From: VAZQ01 sp963827585
GTDB lineage: Bacteria; Pseudomonadota; Alphaproteobacteria; Rhizobiales; Xanthobacteraceae
Length of the DNA: 64,000 nt
Direction: 5' to 3'
Assembly (NCBI GenBank): GCA_963827585.1
Contig: CAWHCK010000060.1
Span: 124,001-188,000 of the forward strand
Below the pieces are notes generated by a model. The model made no database searches and had not been told where the DNA came from. It saw only the letters and a list, made by a program, of their open reading frames with translations. The position numbers were made by a program, and so were the translations under genes. Shown one piece after another: positions 35,046-44,779 of the stretch (positions are counted from its first letter, which is position 1; each line of letters starts with the position of its first letter).

Positions 35046-35255
35046 TCAGCCGCCGTGCGGCCCCCTTAATTTCCATGCGCTGAGGATATCTTCGACCTCC
35101 TCGAGGGTGAGGCCCTCGTGCCGAACAGCGCTTGATACGTCGACATCTCGATAGAGGTCAAAACCGGACCCTCGACGTCGAAGAGTGAAGAAGAGCTTCG
35201 ATGCCAGTGCGCGCAATCGAGCTTCGGGATCGGTTTCGTGCTCGGGGGAGGACAT
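35046..35255 (-). CDS. Small conserved-looking hypothetical protein
   Basis: 69 residues, helical and charged: TDPEARLRALASKLFFTLRR at the start and GLTLEEVEDILSAWKLRG at the end. The sequence has no signal or membrane segment. I think I have seen similar short proteins in Bradyrhizobium but cannot name a family. The 34738-35045 stretch before it holds only a degenerate GAGCATGATC-type repeat (about 34965-35000). Confidence 0.5.
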   Translation of the reverse strand: MSSPEHETDPEARLRALASKLFFTLRRRGSGFDLYRDVDVSSAVRHEGLTLEEVEDILSAWKLRGPHGG

Positions 35256-35396
35256 CGTTTATCAATGTCTTTGCAAGGTCCCGACAAGAGCGGCGGGCGG
35301 TTAGCGAAATCGCCGGAAACCGCCGAGCCATCGTTATTCAATACCGGGTCGCGACCGGCGCGACCTGAAAGGGGCAATCCGTTGAGCCGCGGACGC

Positions 35397-36326
35397 TCAC
35401 GCGCCGAGAATGCCCGCACGTCCTTGCCGACCGTCGGGGCTTGCGACCGACGCGGGACGCTCGCGCGATAATCCCTGGGTTCGGCGTGAGCCGTAGCGCT
35501 GTGCGTACACGGCGGTGAACTCGGCGCCCATCAGAATGAGCTGCGCCGAATAGTAGACCCAGATCAGCACCACCACGACCGAGGCCGCCGCCCCGTACGT
35601 CGATTTCGAGCCCCTGCTTGCCGATGTAGAGCCCGATCAGGAACTTGCCCAACTCGAACAGGGCCGCGGTCAGAGATACGCGCCGGGCCAGACGTCGCGC
35701 CAGGCGATATCGGTGTCGGGCAGCCACTTGAACATCATCGCGAACAGAAGCGATGATAACGGCGAAGGAGGCGATAAAGGCCAGGACCTGAAACAGCCGC
35801 TTCCGGCAGGTAAGGCTGCAGAATATGCGCGCGATGCCGACGAGCGCCGTGGTCACCAGCATGAGACACCAGCAGCAGAAAACCGACCGCGAGCACGCCG
35901 GCCAGCGACAGGATGTAGGTGCGCGCGAAGCGCCAGACGCACCGACCCGGCAAAGGAGTTTCCACCTCCCATACCGTGTTCAGGGCATCCTTGAGCTGGA
36001 CCATCACGCCGACCGCCGCGAATACCAGCGTGCCCACGCCGATGATCGCCGCAATCTGTCCTTCGCGCGGCCGGTTGGCACCTTTGAGCATGGCATCGAT
36101 CGCCTGAGTGCCGGATTTACCGAGCAGGCCGCGCAGCGTTCCGAAACATCTGCGCCTGCACGGCCTCGGCCCCGAACACGAGGCCCGCGATCGCGATCGC
36201 AATTACGATCAACGGGCCGAGCGAAAATATCGAGTAGTACGCTAGCGCCGCCCCGAGGCGGGCGTCCTTGTGCCCCGACCAGCGGCTGACCGTGTTGCGC
36301 AGCAGACCCCACCAATCCCGCATCAT
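35397..36326 (-). CDS. YihY/BrkB-family membrane protein, several frameshifts
   Basis: Start MMRDWWGLLRNTVSRWSGHK, then DARLGAALAYYSIFSLGPLI, GQIAAIIGVGTLVFAAVGVM, QLKDALNTVWEVE, and AALFELGKFLIGLYIGKQG. These are consecutive pieces of a YihY/virulence-factor-BrkB protein with about six helices, but they fall in three frames, with breaks near 36150, 35860, 35700 and 35590. The length of the whole (about 310 residues) fits the family. Either a pseudogene or error-prone sequence. Confidence 0.75.
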
Positions 36327-36349
36327 GACAGCATGCTCATCCTCTCGTG

Positions 36350-37125
36350 ATTCTAAGGAGCCGGCCCGATGCGTACGGCGCTGATAGGCGATCCCCACGG
36401 CAGCGGCCACGGCGAGCGCGGCCGCCCCGAGAAGATATTTGTCGCGGTCTTCGCGATCGGGCATCGCCTCCTGCAGGCGCGTTGACGCGCGCTCGGCGAG
36501 CGACGCGGCGTTCTCCGTCGCCTGGCTGAGCGTCTCGCGCGCCGTGGCGCCCGCCTCGTGCAGGGTCTGCGATGCACCCTCGGCCGCTGCTGCGGCCTTG
36601 TCCACAATCTGCGTCGCAGCCACGCGGGCGGTTTCGCCGGCGCTCGCGCCCCAATCCTGCACCTTGTCCTTAACCGCGCCTGCCATGTCGGCGGCGCGTT
36701 GGGCGACAGTCGCCGCCGCCTGTCCTGTGCCGCAACGCGCGCTCCTCGTCGTGGAAACCCATATAGGGCTCGTTACTCCGTTGCGGCGCCGAGGTGCGCA
36801 ACAGGCCGAACAGGCCCGCCCCGATCAGCAGCGTCGCAATCGGCGGCCGATGGATGAACCGCCACGCCAGTCCCGCGCCGATGGCGGCCGTCGCCAGCGG
36901 ATTGGCGGCGGCGCGCTCCTTCAGCTCCGTGAGCATGCGCTGCGCGCCATCCTTGGCGGCTTCCTTGGTTTTGCCGACCAGTTCGTCCGTGGTCTCGCGC
37001 GCCTCCGTCCACAGGTCGTCCTTGAAGCGGGCAAGATTGTCCGGCGAGCGCAGCCGCGCCAGATCGTTCGCGAAGCGGGCGCGCGCCTGGATGACGTCGC
37101 GCTCCAGCGTGTCGAGGTCACTCAT
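36350..37125 (-). CDS. YqjD-like membrane-anchored stress protein, frameshifted
   Basis: Begins MSDLDTLERDVIQARARFAN DLARL, the DUF3618-type opening, followed by amphipathic helices and a hydrophobic hairpin (IATLLIGAGLFGLLRTSAP). After a one-base shift near 36740 the frame continues as VKDKVQDWGASAGETARVAA and a long Ala/Thr-rich helical stretch ending with LLGAAALAVAAAVGIAYQRR. The end is uncertain because the frame runs on into yihY. Such proteins are abundant in starved or stressed rhizobia. Confidence 0.6.
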
Positions 37126-37280
37126 CGGTTGACCCGCCCCGGCCCGAATACGGCCTGGGACGCGTCGGGCGGCCTGGCTGGCGTCCCGCTCGCTGTGCGG
37201 CCGGCCGAAGCTTTGGTCGGATCGGGAGGTCGGGCTGTCCGGCACGATGCTGGCGCCGCTGCGCGTATCCGACTTGCCCT

Positions 37281-37985
37281 TCACTCGCTGGTAAAGGTGT
37301 CGGCGACCTCGCTCGCCATCTGCTTGAGGCCCTCCGCGCTGAAGCCGCGTTCCTCGGCCGCTTCCTTGAGGCGTTCCCCCGCTTTCCCTGCGGCATTCCA
37401 TCACCCGTTGGCCGGCTTCGCCGGCAGCGTCCGTCAGCGCCTCGCGCGCGCCGCCGAAGGCCTCATTCTCCATCCGCGTGGAGGGGAAGAAGCGCTGCGA
37501 CCGCGACGCCCGCAGCAAGGCCCGCCACTGCCACGGCGAGCGGCTGCTCGCGCAGCACGCGTTCCATGCCGCCCTGCAGCTGCGAGCGCGCCTGGCGCTG
37601 CCAGCGCTCCGAGCGCTCCGACACGGCCCGCCGCGCATCGTCCGCGAACTCGGATACGGAGTTGGCGTAGCCCCTGGCGGTGTCCGAGACCCGGTCCTTG
37701 ACCTCGGAAGCATATTCGGCGGCCGTATCGGCCGCGCGCGATACGCCTTCGTGCATGGTGGAACCCGCGCTCCGCCGTTGGCCGGCGTCGATAGGAATAA
37801 TCCCGCTCGCCCGCGTCGTTGCGACCTGCGAACCATCGTGACGTGCGGACGCGCCTCCGCCGCTGCGCATAAGCAGGCAGGCGCCCGCCGCCAGCAGCAG
37901 CAGCGCCTCCAGGATCGCGGTGCGCAGCTCCCATGAGCCAGTCGCCGGCTTGCGAAGGGGTGTCGGTCTCTGAATAGCGGCTGAT
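37281..37985 (-). CDS. Nutrient-deprivation-induced-type protein, frameshifted
   Basis: Contains one N-terminal membrane helix (WELRTAILEALLLLAAGACL), a middle amphipathic region (AADTAAEYASEVKDRVSDTA), a second hydrophobic stretch (LREQPLAVAVAGLAAGVAVA) and the tail AGERLKEAAEERGFSAEGLK, ending DTFTSE. The last two features are typical of rhizobial nutrient-deprivation-induced proteins. A frameshift near 37390 splits the tail from the body, and the start is unclear because of another shift near 37960. Confidence 0.6.
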
Positions 37986-37986
37986 G

Positions 37987-38378
37987 TCAATTGCTCCTTG
38001 GTTGTCGTGATGTCCTGGCTGATTTGTCGCGCGCTGCGTTTCGGCAGCAGGTCGTCGTCCGCAACCGAGCGCCCGTAATAGAAGGCCATGATCGCGGCAG
38101 CTGCCAGCACCGCCGCCACCACCAGGCACGCCCAGTGCAGCGCCAGCCGAAGCTCGCGATCGCAAACACGGCGGCCTCGACGACCAGCAGGAGAGGCGAT
38201 CAATGACGAGCAACCCCGCTGCGACGATCCAGATGCTCGCGTGCAGCAACGACGTGATCTTCTCCGTCACCTCCGCCTTGGCGAGCTGCATCTCCTTCTG
38301 CGCGAGGTCGCCGAAATCGGCGAGCAGGCCGGTGAAAGCCTGCGCCAGGGCGGAGTTCTGCAGCCGGTCAAGAGCCAT
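37987..38378 (-). CDS. Phage-holin-superfamily III-like membrane protein, frameshifted
   Basis: Start MALDRLQNSALAQAFTGLLA; then DFGDLAQKEMQLAKAEVTEK and a first membrane helix (SIWIVAAGLLVI). The second helix LVVAAVLAAAAIMAFYYGRS and the tail RSARQISQDITTTKEQL are in another frame, with breaks between about 38150 and 38200. The layout of one amphipathic N-terminal helix, two membrane helices and a KEQL tail fits the holin-like family PF07332 that is common in rhizobial stress clusters. Not a phage gene by context. Confidence 0.6.
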
Positions 38379-38941
38379 AGGCTTGCCTCGAATCCTCGCC
38401 GTGCCTTTGGCAACGCGCGGATATTGCCGGCCGCTGTGCTCGCCATCGCTGGAACTGGCCTTCAAGAACGCGGAACAGCAGGAAGCCAGCGAGCGAAGCC
38501 AGGCCGAACACCAGCGCCGGCTGCTTGCGGCTGAAATCCGATGCGGTGCGCCAGATATCCTTGACCGACTGGTCGCGCATGTCGCGCGAAAACCCCTCCA
38601 CGCCCTGGGCCGCTCCGCGCACCAGGCCGGCGAGTTGCGGCGCGTTCTGCTCGAGCTTGTCGGCGGCGCTGCGCACGGAGTTGGCGACATGGCCGGCGAG
38701 ATCGGCCCCGGCGGCGACCTGCGAATTGAAGAAAGCCCTTGGCGCCTTGGCTCGCCTCCGCCGCCATCGACGATGCGGTCTGCTTCGCCTGACTGCCGGC
38801 CTGCTGTGCGACGTCGGTGAGCGTCGACACCGCCTCTCCCGCCTTTGCACGAATGCCCTGCGCGGCGGGCTCCGACGCATGGGATTGGCTCGAACGTTCT
38901 GATGTCGATGCCGAGCCGGTTGAACGATGTTGATTGTCCAT
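38379..38941 (-). CDS. Stress-type amphipathic membrane protein, frameshifted
   Basis: Start MDNQHRSTGSASTSERSSQS (SD GGAGAG), followed by KAGEAVSTLTDVAQQAGSQA; after a shift near 38740 it continues VAAGADLAGHVANSVRSAAD, GAAQGVEGFSRDMRDQSVKD and a C-terminal membrane helix (LVFGLASLAGFLLFRVL). It appears to be first in the 38.9 to 35.4 kb minus-strand operon and has a GGAAC-N16-GGTT promoter 26 bp before the start. Exact family not recognised beyond the YtxH/ElaB-like architecture. Confidence 0.6.
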
Positions 38942-38966
38942 TTGGATGCTCTCCACTACGCAGACC

Positions 38967-38991
38967 AACCTTGCGCACAATCAAAGGTTCC
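38967..38991 (-). promoter_or_regulatory. EcfG-type promoter
   Basis: GGAAC (38987-38991), 16-bp spacer, GGTT (38967-38970) on the minus strand. The known consensus for the general-stress sigma factor EcfG is GGAAC-N16/17-CGTT. Proper distance to the start at 38941. Confidence 0.55.
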
Positions 38992-39529
38992 GACCTCGTC
39001 GCTTCGCGTGCACAAACAAATCCCGGCATGGACCGGGGAGAGTTGGTTCGAGGTAATTTCTCGCGCACGCGGCACCCGCGCCGCCTTTGGTCGGAACGGC
39101 TGCCTGCCTTGCTCCGATTGCTCCTCGCTTAAAAAGCGCCCCTGATCCACACGCCGCGCGCCGTGAACGGTCGTTCCTCTTTCTGTACGGTAGCAGCACC
39201 AACGCGAATGATGACGCGACATTGATGACACCTGGCCCATTCAATGCCAGCCGAATTTTCTCCGCTGAGAAGCCCGAAGTCGACCAACGCGGAGCAGCGT
39301 CGGCGACAGGAATGTCTCAGACTTGCAGCCTGCGAATATCAAGCAACAACTGCTAGAACTCGCAAAGCGGGTGGAGCGAGATTGCCGATGAATTGAAGCG
39401 ATAAGAGCGGTAGGCCGCCCATGGCGCCATCTGCAACGCGCGGATCGCGGCACGAAAAGAGCTTAAGCCTAATAAATGACCCCGCACGACGGCCTGCCGT
39501 GCGGGGTCTGCGGTTCGGATACTGTTGGC

Positions 39530-40078
39530 GCCGTGCACGCTTACTCGACGGTCGCCGGCATCCTCGCCGCCGACATCAGTGGTCTGGGCAACCTGGTCGA
39601 GCAGCTGACCAGCATTTTCCTCCTCGCCGAGCGACATGTTGCAGGTAGTTGGACCACGGCGCTGAGATGGAGCTGCTGCGCGAGGTTGCGCGCGGTGGTA
39701 TAGGCGGCAATCTCGTAATGCTCGACCCGTTGCGCGGCGCCGATCAACGCGAGATCGGCGGGGGCATCATCCTTCTTCTTGCCTCTCGCTCATCACCTCT
39801 TCGCCTTCCTCGACGAGGCCCGCCATGCCCTTGCAGGGCTTCGCGCGTGGCCGGTGTCGCCCAGGAGGCCGAAGCTCTCGTTCAGCCGCTCCACTTGGCC
39901 TCGGTCTCCTCCGAGGTGCAGCTTCCAGGAGCCGCTGGAGCTGCACGGAGCGCGCGGCCTTCGCCATCTTCGGCAGGGCTTTGACCAGTTGCTTTTCGGC
40001 GTGAAGGATGTCCCGCAACTGGTCCACCAGCAGCTCCTCGATCGGTCTCGGATTCGACGAGGTCGGAACTTTCCGCAT
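39530..40078 (-). CDS. DUF892 ferritin-like (YciE/YciF) protein, frameshifted
   Basis: N-terminal frame MRKVPTSSNPRPIEELLVDQ LRDILHAEKQLVKALPKMAK is the DUF892 opening with the first metal-ligand Glu. Further pieces in other frames are KPCKGMAGLVEEGEEVMSE and ALIGAAQRVEHYEIAAYTTA RNLAQQL, the second ferritin-like helix pair. Breaks lie near 39965, 39880 and 39770. The C-terminus is not clear. It follows the manganese catalase gene directly and is probably in the same transcript. 39140-39530 holds no gene I can support. Confidence 0.65.
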
Positions 40079-40079
40079 G

Positions 40080-40822
40080 GATCGGCGGGCCTCTCGGATC
40101 ACGGTCGCCTTGCAGATCCTGGAAGGCCGGGGCCTCGACGAACTCCCAGGGCTCGCCTTCGTTCCAGGGCCCGCGCGCATCGACCTCGCCGTGGTCGCCT
40201 TCGCCGGTCGAATCATTGAAGTACTGGTCCACCAGCTTCGGCGTGGGCGCGATCTTGCCGATGCTGAACGGCGGCTTGCCCATGCTCTCGAGCGCAGCGG
40301 TGAAGGCCCGCATGTGAGTGATCTCGCGCGTCATCAGGAACTGCAGCGCGTCCTTGGTCCCGGCATCGCGGCAGAAGTTGATCAGCCGCTCATAGACGAT
40401 CTTGGCCCGCGCTTCTGCGGCGATGTTGCTGCGCAGGTCGACGTCGAGTTCGCCGGTGATCTTCAGGTAGTCCGCGGTCCAGGCATTGCCCATGGAATTA
40501 AACAGGTTCACGCCGCCGCCGCCGGCAATGGCGATCAGCGGATCCGCCTCGGCCGCTTCGCGGACCGACTTGATCGGCTTCAGGTGCATGCGGGCGAGAC
40601 GTCCCGACGATCTCGAGATGACTCAGTTCCTCGGTGCCGATATCCATCAGCAGATCTTTGCGGTCCGGATCGTCGCAATTGAGACCCTGAATGGAATACT
40701 GCATGGCGGCGGCAAGCTCGCCATTGGCGCCGCCGAACTGCTCCAAGCAGCATGTTGCCAAACGCGGGATCCGGCTCGTCGACGCGGACGGTGTACATGA
40801 GCTTCTTGACATGATGATACAT
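40080..40822 (-). CDS. Manganese catalase, frameshifted
   Basis: Breaks down hydrogen peroxide with a dimanganese site. Start MYHHVKKLMYTVRVDEPDPA, then LEQFGGANGELAAAMQYSIQ, DIGTEELSHLEIVG (metal ligands Glu/His) and, in a further frame, AEARAKIVYERLINFCRDAG and TREITHMRAFTAALESMGKP (second Glu/His pair). Breaks at about 40745 and 40600. All metal-binding helices are recognisable. A GGAAC-N16-GGTT promoter lies 41 bp upstream, as expected for an EcfG-controlled catalase. Confidence 0.85.
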
Positions 40823-40862
40823 GGCGGGCCTCGGGGTGCTTGGGATGAGTGATGAATTTAGC

Positions 40863-40887
40863 AACCGGGACCGCGAATGAATGTTCC
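40863..40887 (-). promoter_or_regulatory. EcfG-type promoter of manganese catalase
   Basis: GGAAC (40883-40887), 16-bp spacer, GGTT (40863-40866) on the minus strand, 41 bp before the start codon. Confidence 0.6.
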
Positions 40888-40949
40888 CCGCTCGGAACAT
40901 ATAAGGCGCAAGCAAGCGCGATGAGTTGGCAATCCGACGAAGCGTGCGG

Positions 40950-41844
40950 TTAGCGCGGGTTTCGGCCGAGGCGGTTGTGGATCGCAGTCGCGGCGATCGC
41001 GGCGTGACCGGTGGCAACCGCGAGCTGATGAAGATCGCTGACGATGTCCCCGGCCGCGTAGAGGCAGTCCAACGGTCGTCTGCTGGTGCCCGTCGACGGT
41101 CGACGTTGACCGGGATGCGTGCAATCAGCGTCGAGGCTGGCAGCCAGTTCCGAACGGACCTGGCATCCGAGCGCCGGGTACAAGATATCGAGATCGAAGC
41201 GATCGCCGCCCGCGACGGTCACCCTCACGCCACCTTCACGGCACTTCGACCCGAACGGGCCTGCCGGCGCGCTCGTATGCCGACTTGGGTCAGAGCCTCA
41301 GTAGAACCTCCTCACCCGCATTCCGCTTCGGTCTCGAAGAGCATGACGTGGCGGGAATAGGTTCTCAGGAAGAGCGCCTTGCGTCCAGCTTCATCGGCCG
41401 CGTCCGAACACCCCGATGCGGCGATCCATCGCTTCGAAGCCATCACAGATCGGGCAAAACCGGACTGCGCCGCCATAGACGCCCGATTCCAATCCTTCGA
41501 TGGTCTGGGCTTTCATCGACGAGGCCTGTGGCCAGGAGCACGGTCCGCGCCAAAATGTCCCTACCGTGTAACTGCGCGATGAATCCGCCCTGCGGCCCCC
41601 GCTGCAGCGCCGTGACGCGGCCATGCTCCAGCCTGGCGCCATACAAGCGTGCCTGCTCACGGAGCCGCGCAAGGAAATCAGGCCCGGCGATGCCCCTGAA
41701 TCCGGGATAGTTATGGCTTGCGGGTATCAGCCTGGCACGGCTCGCGCCCTCATCGACGAGCAGGGCCGCGCGCCGGTAGCGTGCCAAGTAGATAGCAGCG
41801 GTCAAACCGGCAGGTCCACCGCCGACGATGATACAATCCAGCAT
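40950..41844 (-). CDS. Thioredoxin-reductase-like FAD oxidoreductase, frameshifted
   Basis: Start MLDCIIVGGGPAGLTAAIYL with the FAD dinucleotide motif GGGPAG. The frame carries GFRGIAGPDFLARLREQARL and LLATGLVDESP. Then, in other frames, CPICDGFEAMDRRIGVFGRG (CxxC redox-type or NADPH-domain segment) and DCLYAAGDIVSDLHQLAVAT GHAAIAATAIHN, the C-terminal FAD motif. Total length of about 298 residues fits. Breaks lie near 41500, 41400, 41340 and 41090. Function as a disulfide reductase is inferred from CPIC. Confidence 0.72.
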
Positions 41845-42199
41845 TTGGGACGCCGTCCTTGCCCGACTGCTCCTGACGGAATCCGCACAGAAGCGGGACG
41901 CGCTCAAGGCCCTATCCGTTCCGAGTGGATGGTGGCGGCTGGACGTGGGATGACAACCAAGATTGCGCGTGAAAACAGGCCGCCGGCGTTTCCGGCCGCA
42001 TCCGAAAACTGGCGTCGCTCGCCGCAACGATGGCGGCTCCGTCGTTGAGCTGTTCACCGAGGCGTAGCCAACAAAGCTCCATCCTGAGGAGGACATCGTG
42101 CAAGCTGTCATTGCGCTTCTGGATCGCCCGCCTGCGGCAATCGGCGGCCTTTTTCAAGCACTGTCCGAAGACGTGCTCGGACGTTCCGGTCGACATGGG

Positions 42200-42409
42200 T
42201 CAATGGCGGGATTTTTGAACGACGAAGCTGTCGGTCCCGCAAGTCCAGCACCTCAGACGAACGGGTATCCCTACCCCCACGGCAAAGACCTCATCATTCG
42301 ATCGGACGGTGCAAATGCAGCCGATATGGCATTTCGGACAGTTAAAACAGCACGGTGAGCATCGCCTGCACTCCACCGGGCTAACATGAAGGAGTGGATT
42401 TTGTTTCAT
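42200..42409 (-). CDS. Possible small zinc-binding protein
   Basis: A 69-residue frame with five cysteine pairs, including NCPKCHIGCICTVRSNDEVF and VRLRCWTCGTDSF, arranged like a zinc ribbon. There is no clear ribosome-binding site and it is not recognised as a family. It could be a chance frame. The 41845-42480 stretch holds nothing else supported. Confidence 0.3.
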   Translation of the reverse strand: MKQNPLLHVSPVECRRCSPCCFNCPKCHIGCICTVRSNDEVFAVGVGIPVRLRCWTCGTDSFVVQKSRH

Positions 42410-42479
42410 GGCCGGAGGGCTCACGGACGGCTCCCTGGGCCGGAAGATGCAAAGCGTGAGCGCGCGTACCACCCTGTCC

Positions 42480-42504
42480 GGAACTTCAAAAGTCCCATCT
42501 CGTT
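42480..42504 (+). promoter_or_regulatory. EcfG-type promoter, perfect consensus
   Basis: GGAAC (42480-42484), 16-bp spacer, CGTT (42501-42504), 36 bp before the ATG of the small basic protein. Confidence 0.72.
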
Positions 42505-42539
42505 GTCCTCTCGCCGATCATTGAACGGGGACCTCCGCC

Positions 42540-42785
42540 ATGTCTCCTCTTCAGAAGCATTCGGGCGCTCCGCGCTTCGGAGGTCCCGGTGCACGGCATG
42601 GGAACCGCGACCGCCCGGAAAAGTCCAAGCCGCACGGCGAACTCGCCAAGCGGAACGTGAAATCCGGCAATGCGCGAACACGCGAGCAGACCAAGCGAGC
42701 GAATCAACGCAACATCGACCAACAGGGCAATCGCGCCAACGTCCGCCAGAACACGACCCGACAAGGCAACCGGCGGTCGGCGTAG
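42540..42785 (+). CDS. Small basic, disordered stress-type protein
   Basis: 81 residues rich in Gly, Asn, Arg and Lys with no hydrophobic core: MSPLQKHSGAPRFGGPGARH, EKSKPHGELAKRNVKSGNAR, and a QQGNRANVRQNTTRQGNRR tail. Short proteins with NVRQNT-type tails are conserved in Bradyrhizobium relatives, but none has a known job to my knowledge. A perfect EcfG-type promoter sits 36 bp upstream, so a role in stress survival (for example nucleic-acid or membrane protection) is likely but unproven. Confidence 0.65.
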   Translation: MSPLQKHSGAPRFGGPGARHGNRDRPEKSKPHGELAKRNVKSGNARTREQTKRANQRNIDQQGNRANVRQNTTRQGNRRSA

Positions 42786-42924
42786 CGCATCCGCCCGCCA
42801 GACAGCGTGGTCGAGGCCGGTGGCGGCCAGCTTGCAGCCGAAGGTCGCATTGATTCGCTGCTGTCTTCGTCAACAGGGAGATGTCACGGCGCGCGTGAAC
42901 ATCTCCATTCAATAGGAGCCTGAC

Positions 42925-43107
42925 ATGACCTCGCACATCCCAGAGAACTTTTTCACCTGGTTGGTCGACTGGAGCCCTGCCACCATCATGCACACGATGC
43001 CGCCGCGAGACCCCAACGAGGACGACGACGATGATGACGAGGACGAAGACGACGAGAACCAGCCTGACGACCCGCCGGTCGTGCGCGAACCGGACGACGA
43101 CGAGTAG
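42925..43107 (+). CDS. Small acidic-tail protein
   Basis: 60 residues. The first 25 have aromatic and hydrophobic positions (HIPENFFTWLVDWSPATIMH); the rest is an Asp/Glu run (NEDDDDDDEDEDDENQPDDP) ending REPDDDE. AGGAG precedes the ATG by 8 bases. It follows the basic protein by 139 bp on the same strand and could be co-expressed from the same stress promoter, giving an oppositely charged pair. No family name known to me. Confidence 0.6.
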   Translation: MTSHIPENFFTWLVDWSPATIMHTMPPRDPNEDDDDDDEDEDDENQPDDPPVVREPDDDE

Positions 43108-43134
43108 CTGACCCATCACGGGCTACACAGCTAG

Positions 43135-44580
43135 CACTACTTTGGCAGATTTTGAGCGGCGCGGGATTCCCAAATCAGTTTTTCAATGATTTATGGGTGG
43201 TCGGCTTTTGGAGGGGCCGACCATGGTTGGCAGGACGTTGGATTGGAAAGAGGAGCTTGGACGTTGGCTGAAGCCGTTTCTGGATCGGTTGGGTCACGAA
43301 GCGCGGCGACAAATGTGTCCGCTCTACGTATCGGGGCTGATCGGCCCTGGTGATCGCAAGAGCATTCAGCCGATGGCGGAGCGGCTTGCGCTAGGCGATT
43401 ATGATCAATTGCACCACTTCATTGCGGCCGGGGTCTGGGATGCGGCCCGCTGGAGACAGAACTGCTTGTTCAAGCGGATAGGCTCGTCGGCGGCAGCGAT
43501 GCCGTGCTGGTGATCGACGACACCGCGATCCCCAAGAAGGGCGCGCATTCGGTGGGTGTCGCTCCGCAATATGCTTCGGCGCTCGGCAAGACCGCGAATT
43601 GCCAGACGCTGGTGTCGCTGACGCTTGCGCGAGGCGAAGTACCGGTCATGCTGGCGTTGCGGTTGTTTCTTCCCGAGAGATGGACGAGCAAGCGGGCTCG
43701 CTTGGAGCGAGCGGGTGTACCGACCGAATATCGAACGGCACGGACGAAGCCGGAGATGGCCCTGGCGGAGATCGATCGTGTGATCGCGGCCGGTGTGCGC
43801 TTTGGCTGTGTGCTGGCGGATGCGGGTTATGGGATGAGCGCGCCGTTCCGCCAGGGGCTCACAGCTCGCAAACTGGCCTGGGCGGTCGGTATTCCGCGTC
43901 ACCTCAAAGTGTACCCTGCCGATGTGCGGATGATCTGGCCGGTTGCCGAGCGCGGCCGTCCCCGTAAGCGGCACGTTCCGGACATTCTATCGATAGCGGC
44001 CGAAGACATGCTGGCCGAGGCCACATGGCAGAAGCATCAGTTGGCGCACCGGTACGAAAGGAAAGCTCAAGGCTCGTTTCGCCGCTGTCCGTGTGCGCAT
44101 AGAAGACGGACCACCACAGCGCATCAGGGACAAGGGCCAGCAACATCTGCCCGGGGAGGAGGCTTGGCTCATCGGCGAACACAGGATGTCGGGAGAGAAG
44201 AAATACTATCTCGCCAACCTGCCGGCGAAGACGGACCTGCGCACCTTGGCGGCCACCATCAAGGCGCGATGGATTTGCGAGCAGGCGCACCAGCAGCTGA
44301 AAGAAGAACTCGGTCTCGATCACTTCGAGGGACGATCCTGGCAAGGCCTTCACCGTCACGCGCTCATGACGATGATCGCGTACGCCTTCCTCCAGCATCG
44401 CCGCCTTGCAACAGCAAGGCGGGAAAAAAAGAATCAACGGGCCACCGCCTCAGCCGACTTTGCCAGCCGTGCGCCACGCCATCCTCGAACTCATCGCTCG
44501 ACCACCGCCGCAGCGATGTCCGTATTGCCGAAAATGGATTTGCAACGAGCAGCGGCGTGAGTAAATCTGCCAAAGTAGAG
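43135..44580 (+). mobile_element. IS701-family insertion sequence with CTAG target duplication
   Basis: The left end CACTACTTTGGCAGATTT (43135-43152) is an inverted copy of the right end AAATCTGCCAAAGTAGAG (44563-44580), 17 of 18 matching. CTAG flanks both sides (43131-43134 and 44581-44584); IS701-family elements are known to duplicate a 4-bp YTAG-type target. Length 1446 bp. The right CTAG is the first base group of a palindromic repeat, so the element landed at the edge of that repeat. Confidence 0.9.
43223..44560 (+). CDS. IS701-family DDE transposase, two frameshifts
   Basis: Start MVGRTLDWKEELGRWLKPFL; then VLVIDDTAIPKKGAHSVGVA (first catalytic Asp), CVLADAGYGMSAPFRQGL (second Asp) and CEQAHQQLKEELGLDHFEGR (Glu of the DDE triad). 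The frame breaks at about 43449 (one base missing) and 44037 (one base extra), so as written it would not give active enzyme. The organisation and the ends match intact IS701 elements. Confidence 0.85.
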
Positions 44581-44683
44581 CTAGAGCGTGATTGCTTTAG
44601 GTTGAGTTGCAATCACGCTCTAGCTTTTTGTTTGAGCATGATCTTTTCGGAAAACCGGTACCCACTTTTCCGGATCATGCTCT
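44581..44683. repeat. Bipartite repeat: CTAGAGCGTGATTGC hairpin plus GAGCATGATC module
   Basis: CTAGAGCGTGATTGCTTTAG pairs with GCAATCACGCTCTAG (44581-44622), followed by CTTTTTGTTT and the 50-bp GAGCATGATC...CATGCTCT module (44634-44683). The same two-part order recurs at 51123 and, inverted, at 50078-50174. Confidence 0.75.
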
Positions 44684-44779
44684 AGGCTTCAGCCGCCTGA
44701 TGGTGGTGGCGTCTCATCCGCCAAGGAGAGGCCGCCGAAACATTCGGCGACCTTGCTCGAAGAAATCCATTCAAGCGCC

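Noticed and set aside
37987..38378. Prophage, suggested by a holin-like protein
   Set aside because: No other phage genes nearby, and holin-like proteins of this family are normal members of rhizobial stress clusters.
37434..39068. A single 544-residue protein on the minus strand
   Set aside because: It stitches together pieces of three stress proteins in the wrong frames; each piece reads properly elsewhere after a one-base shift.
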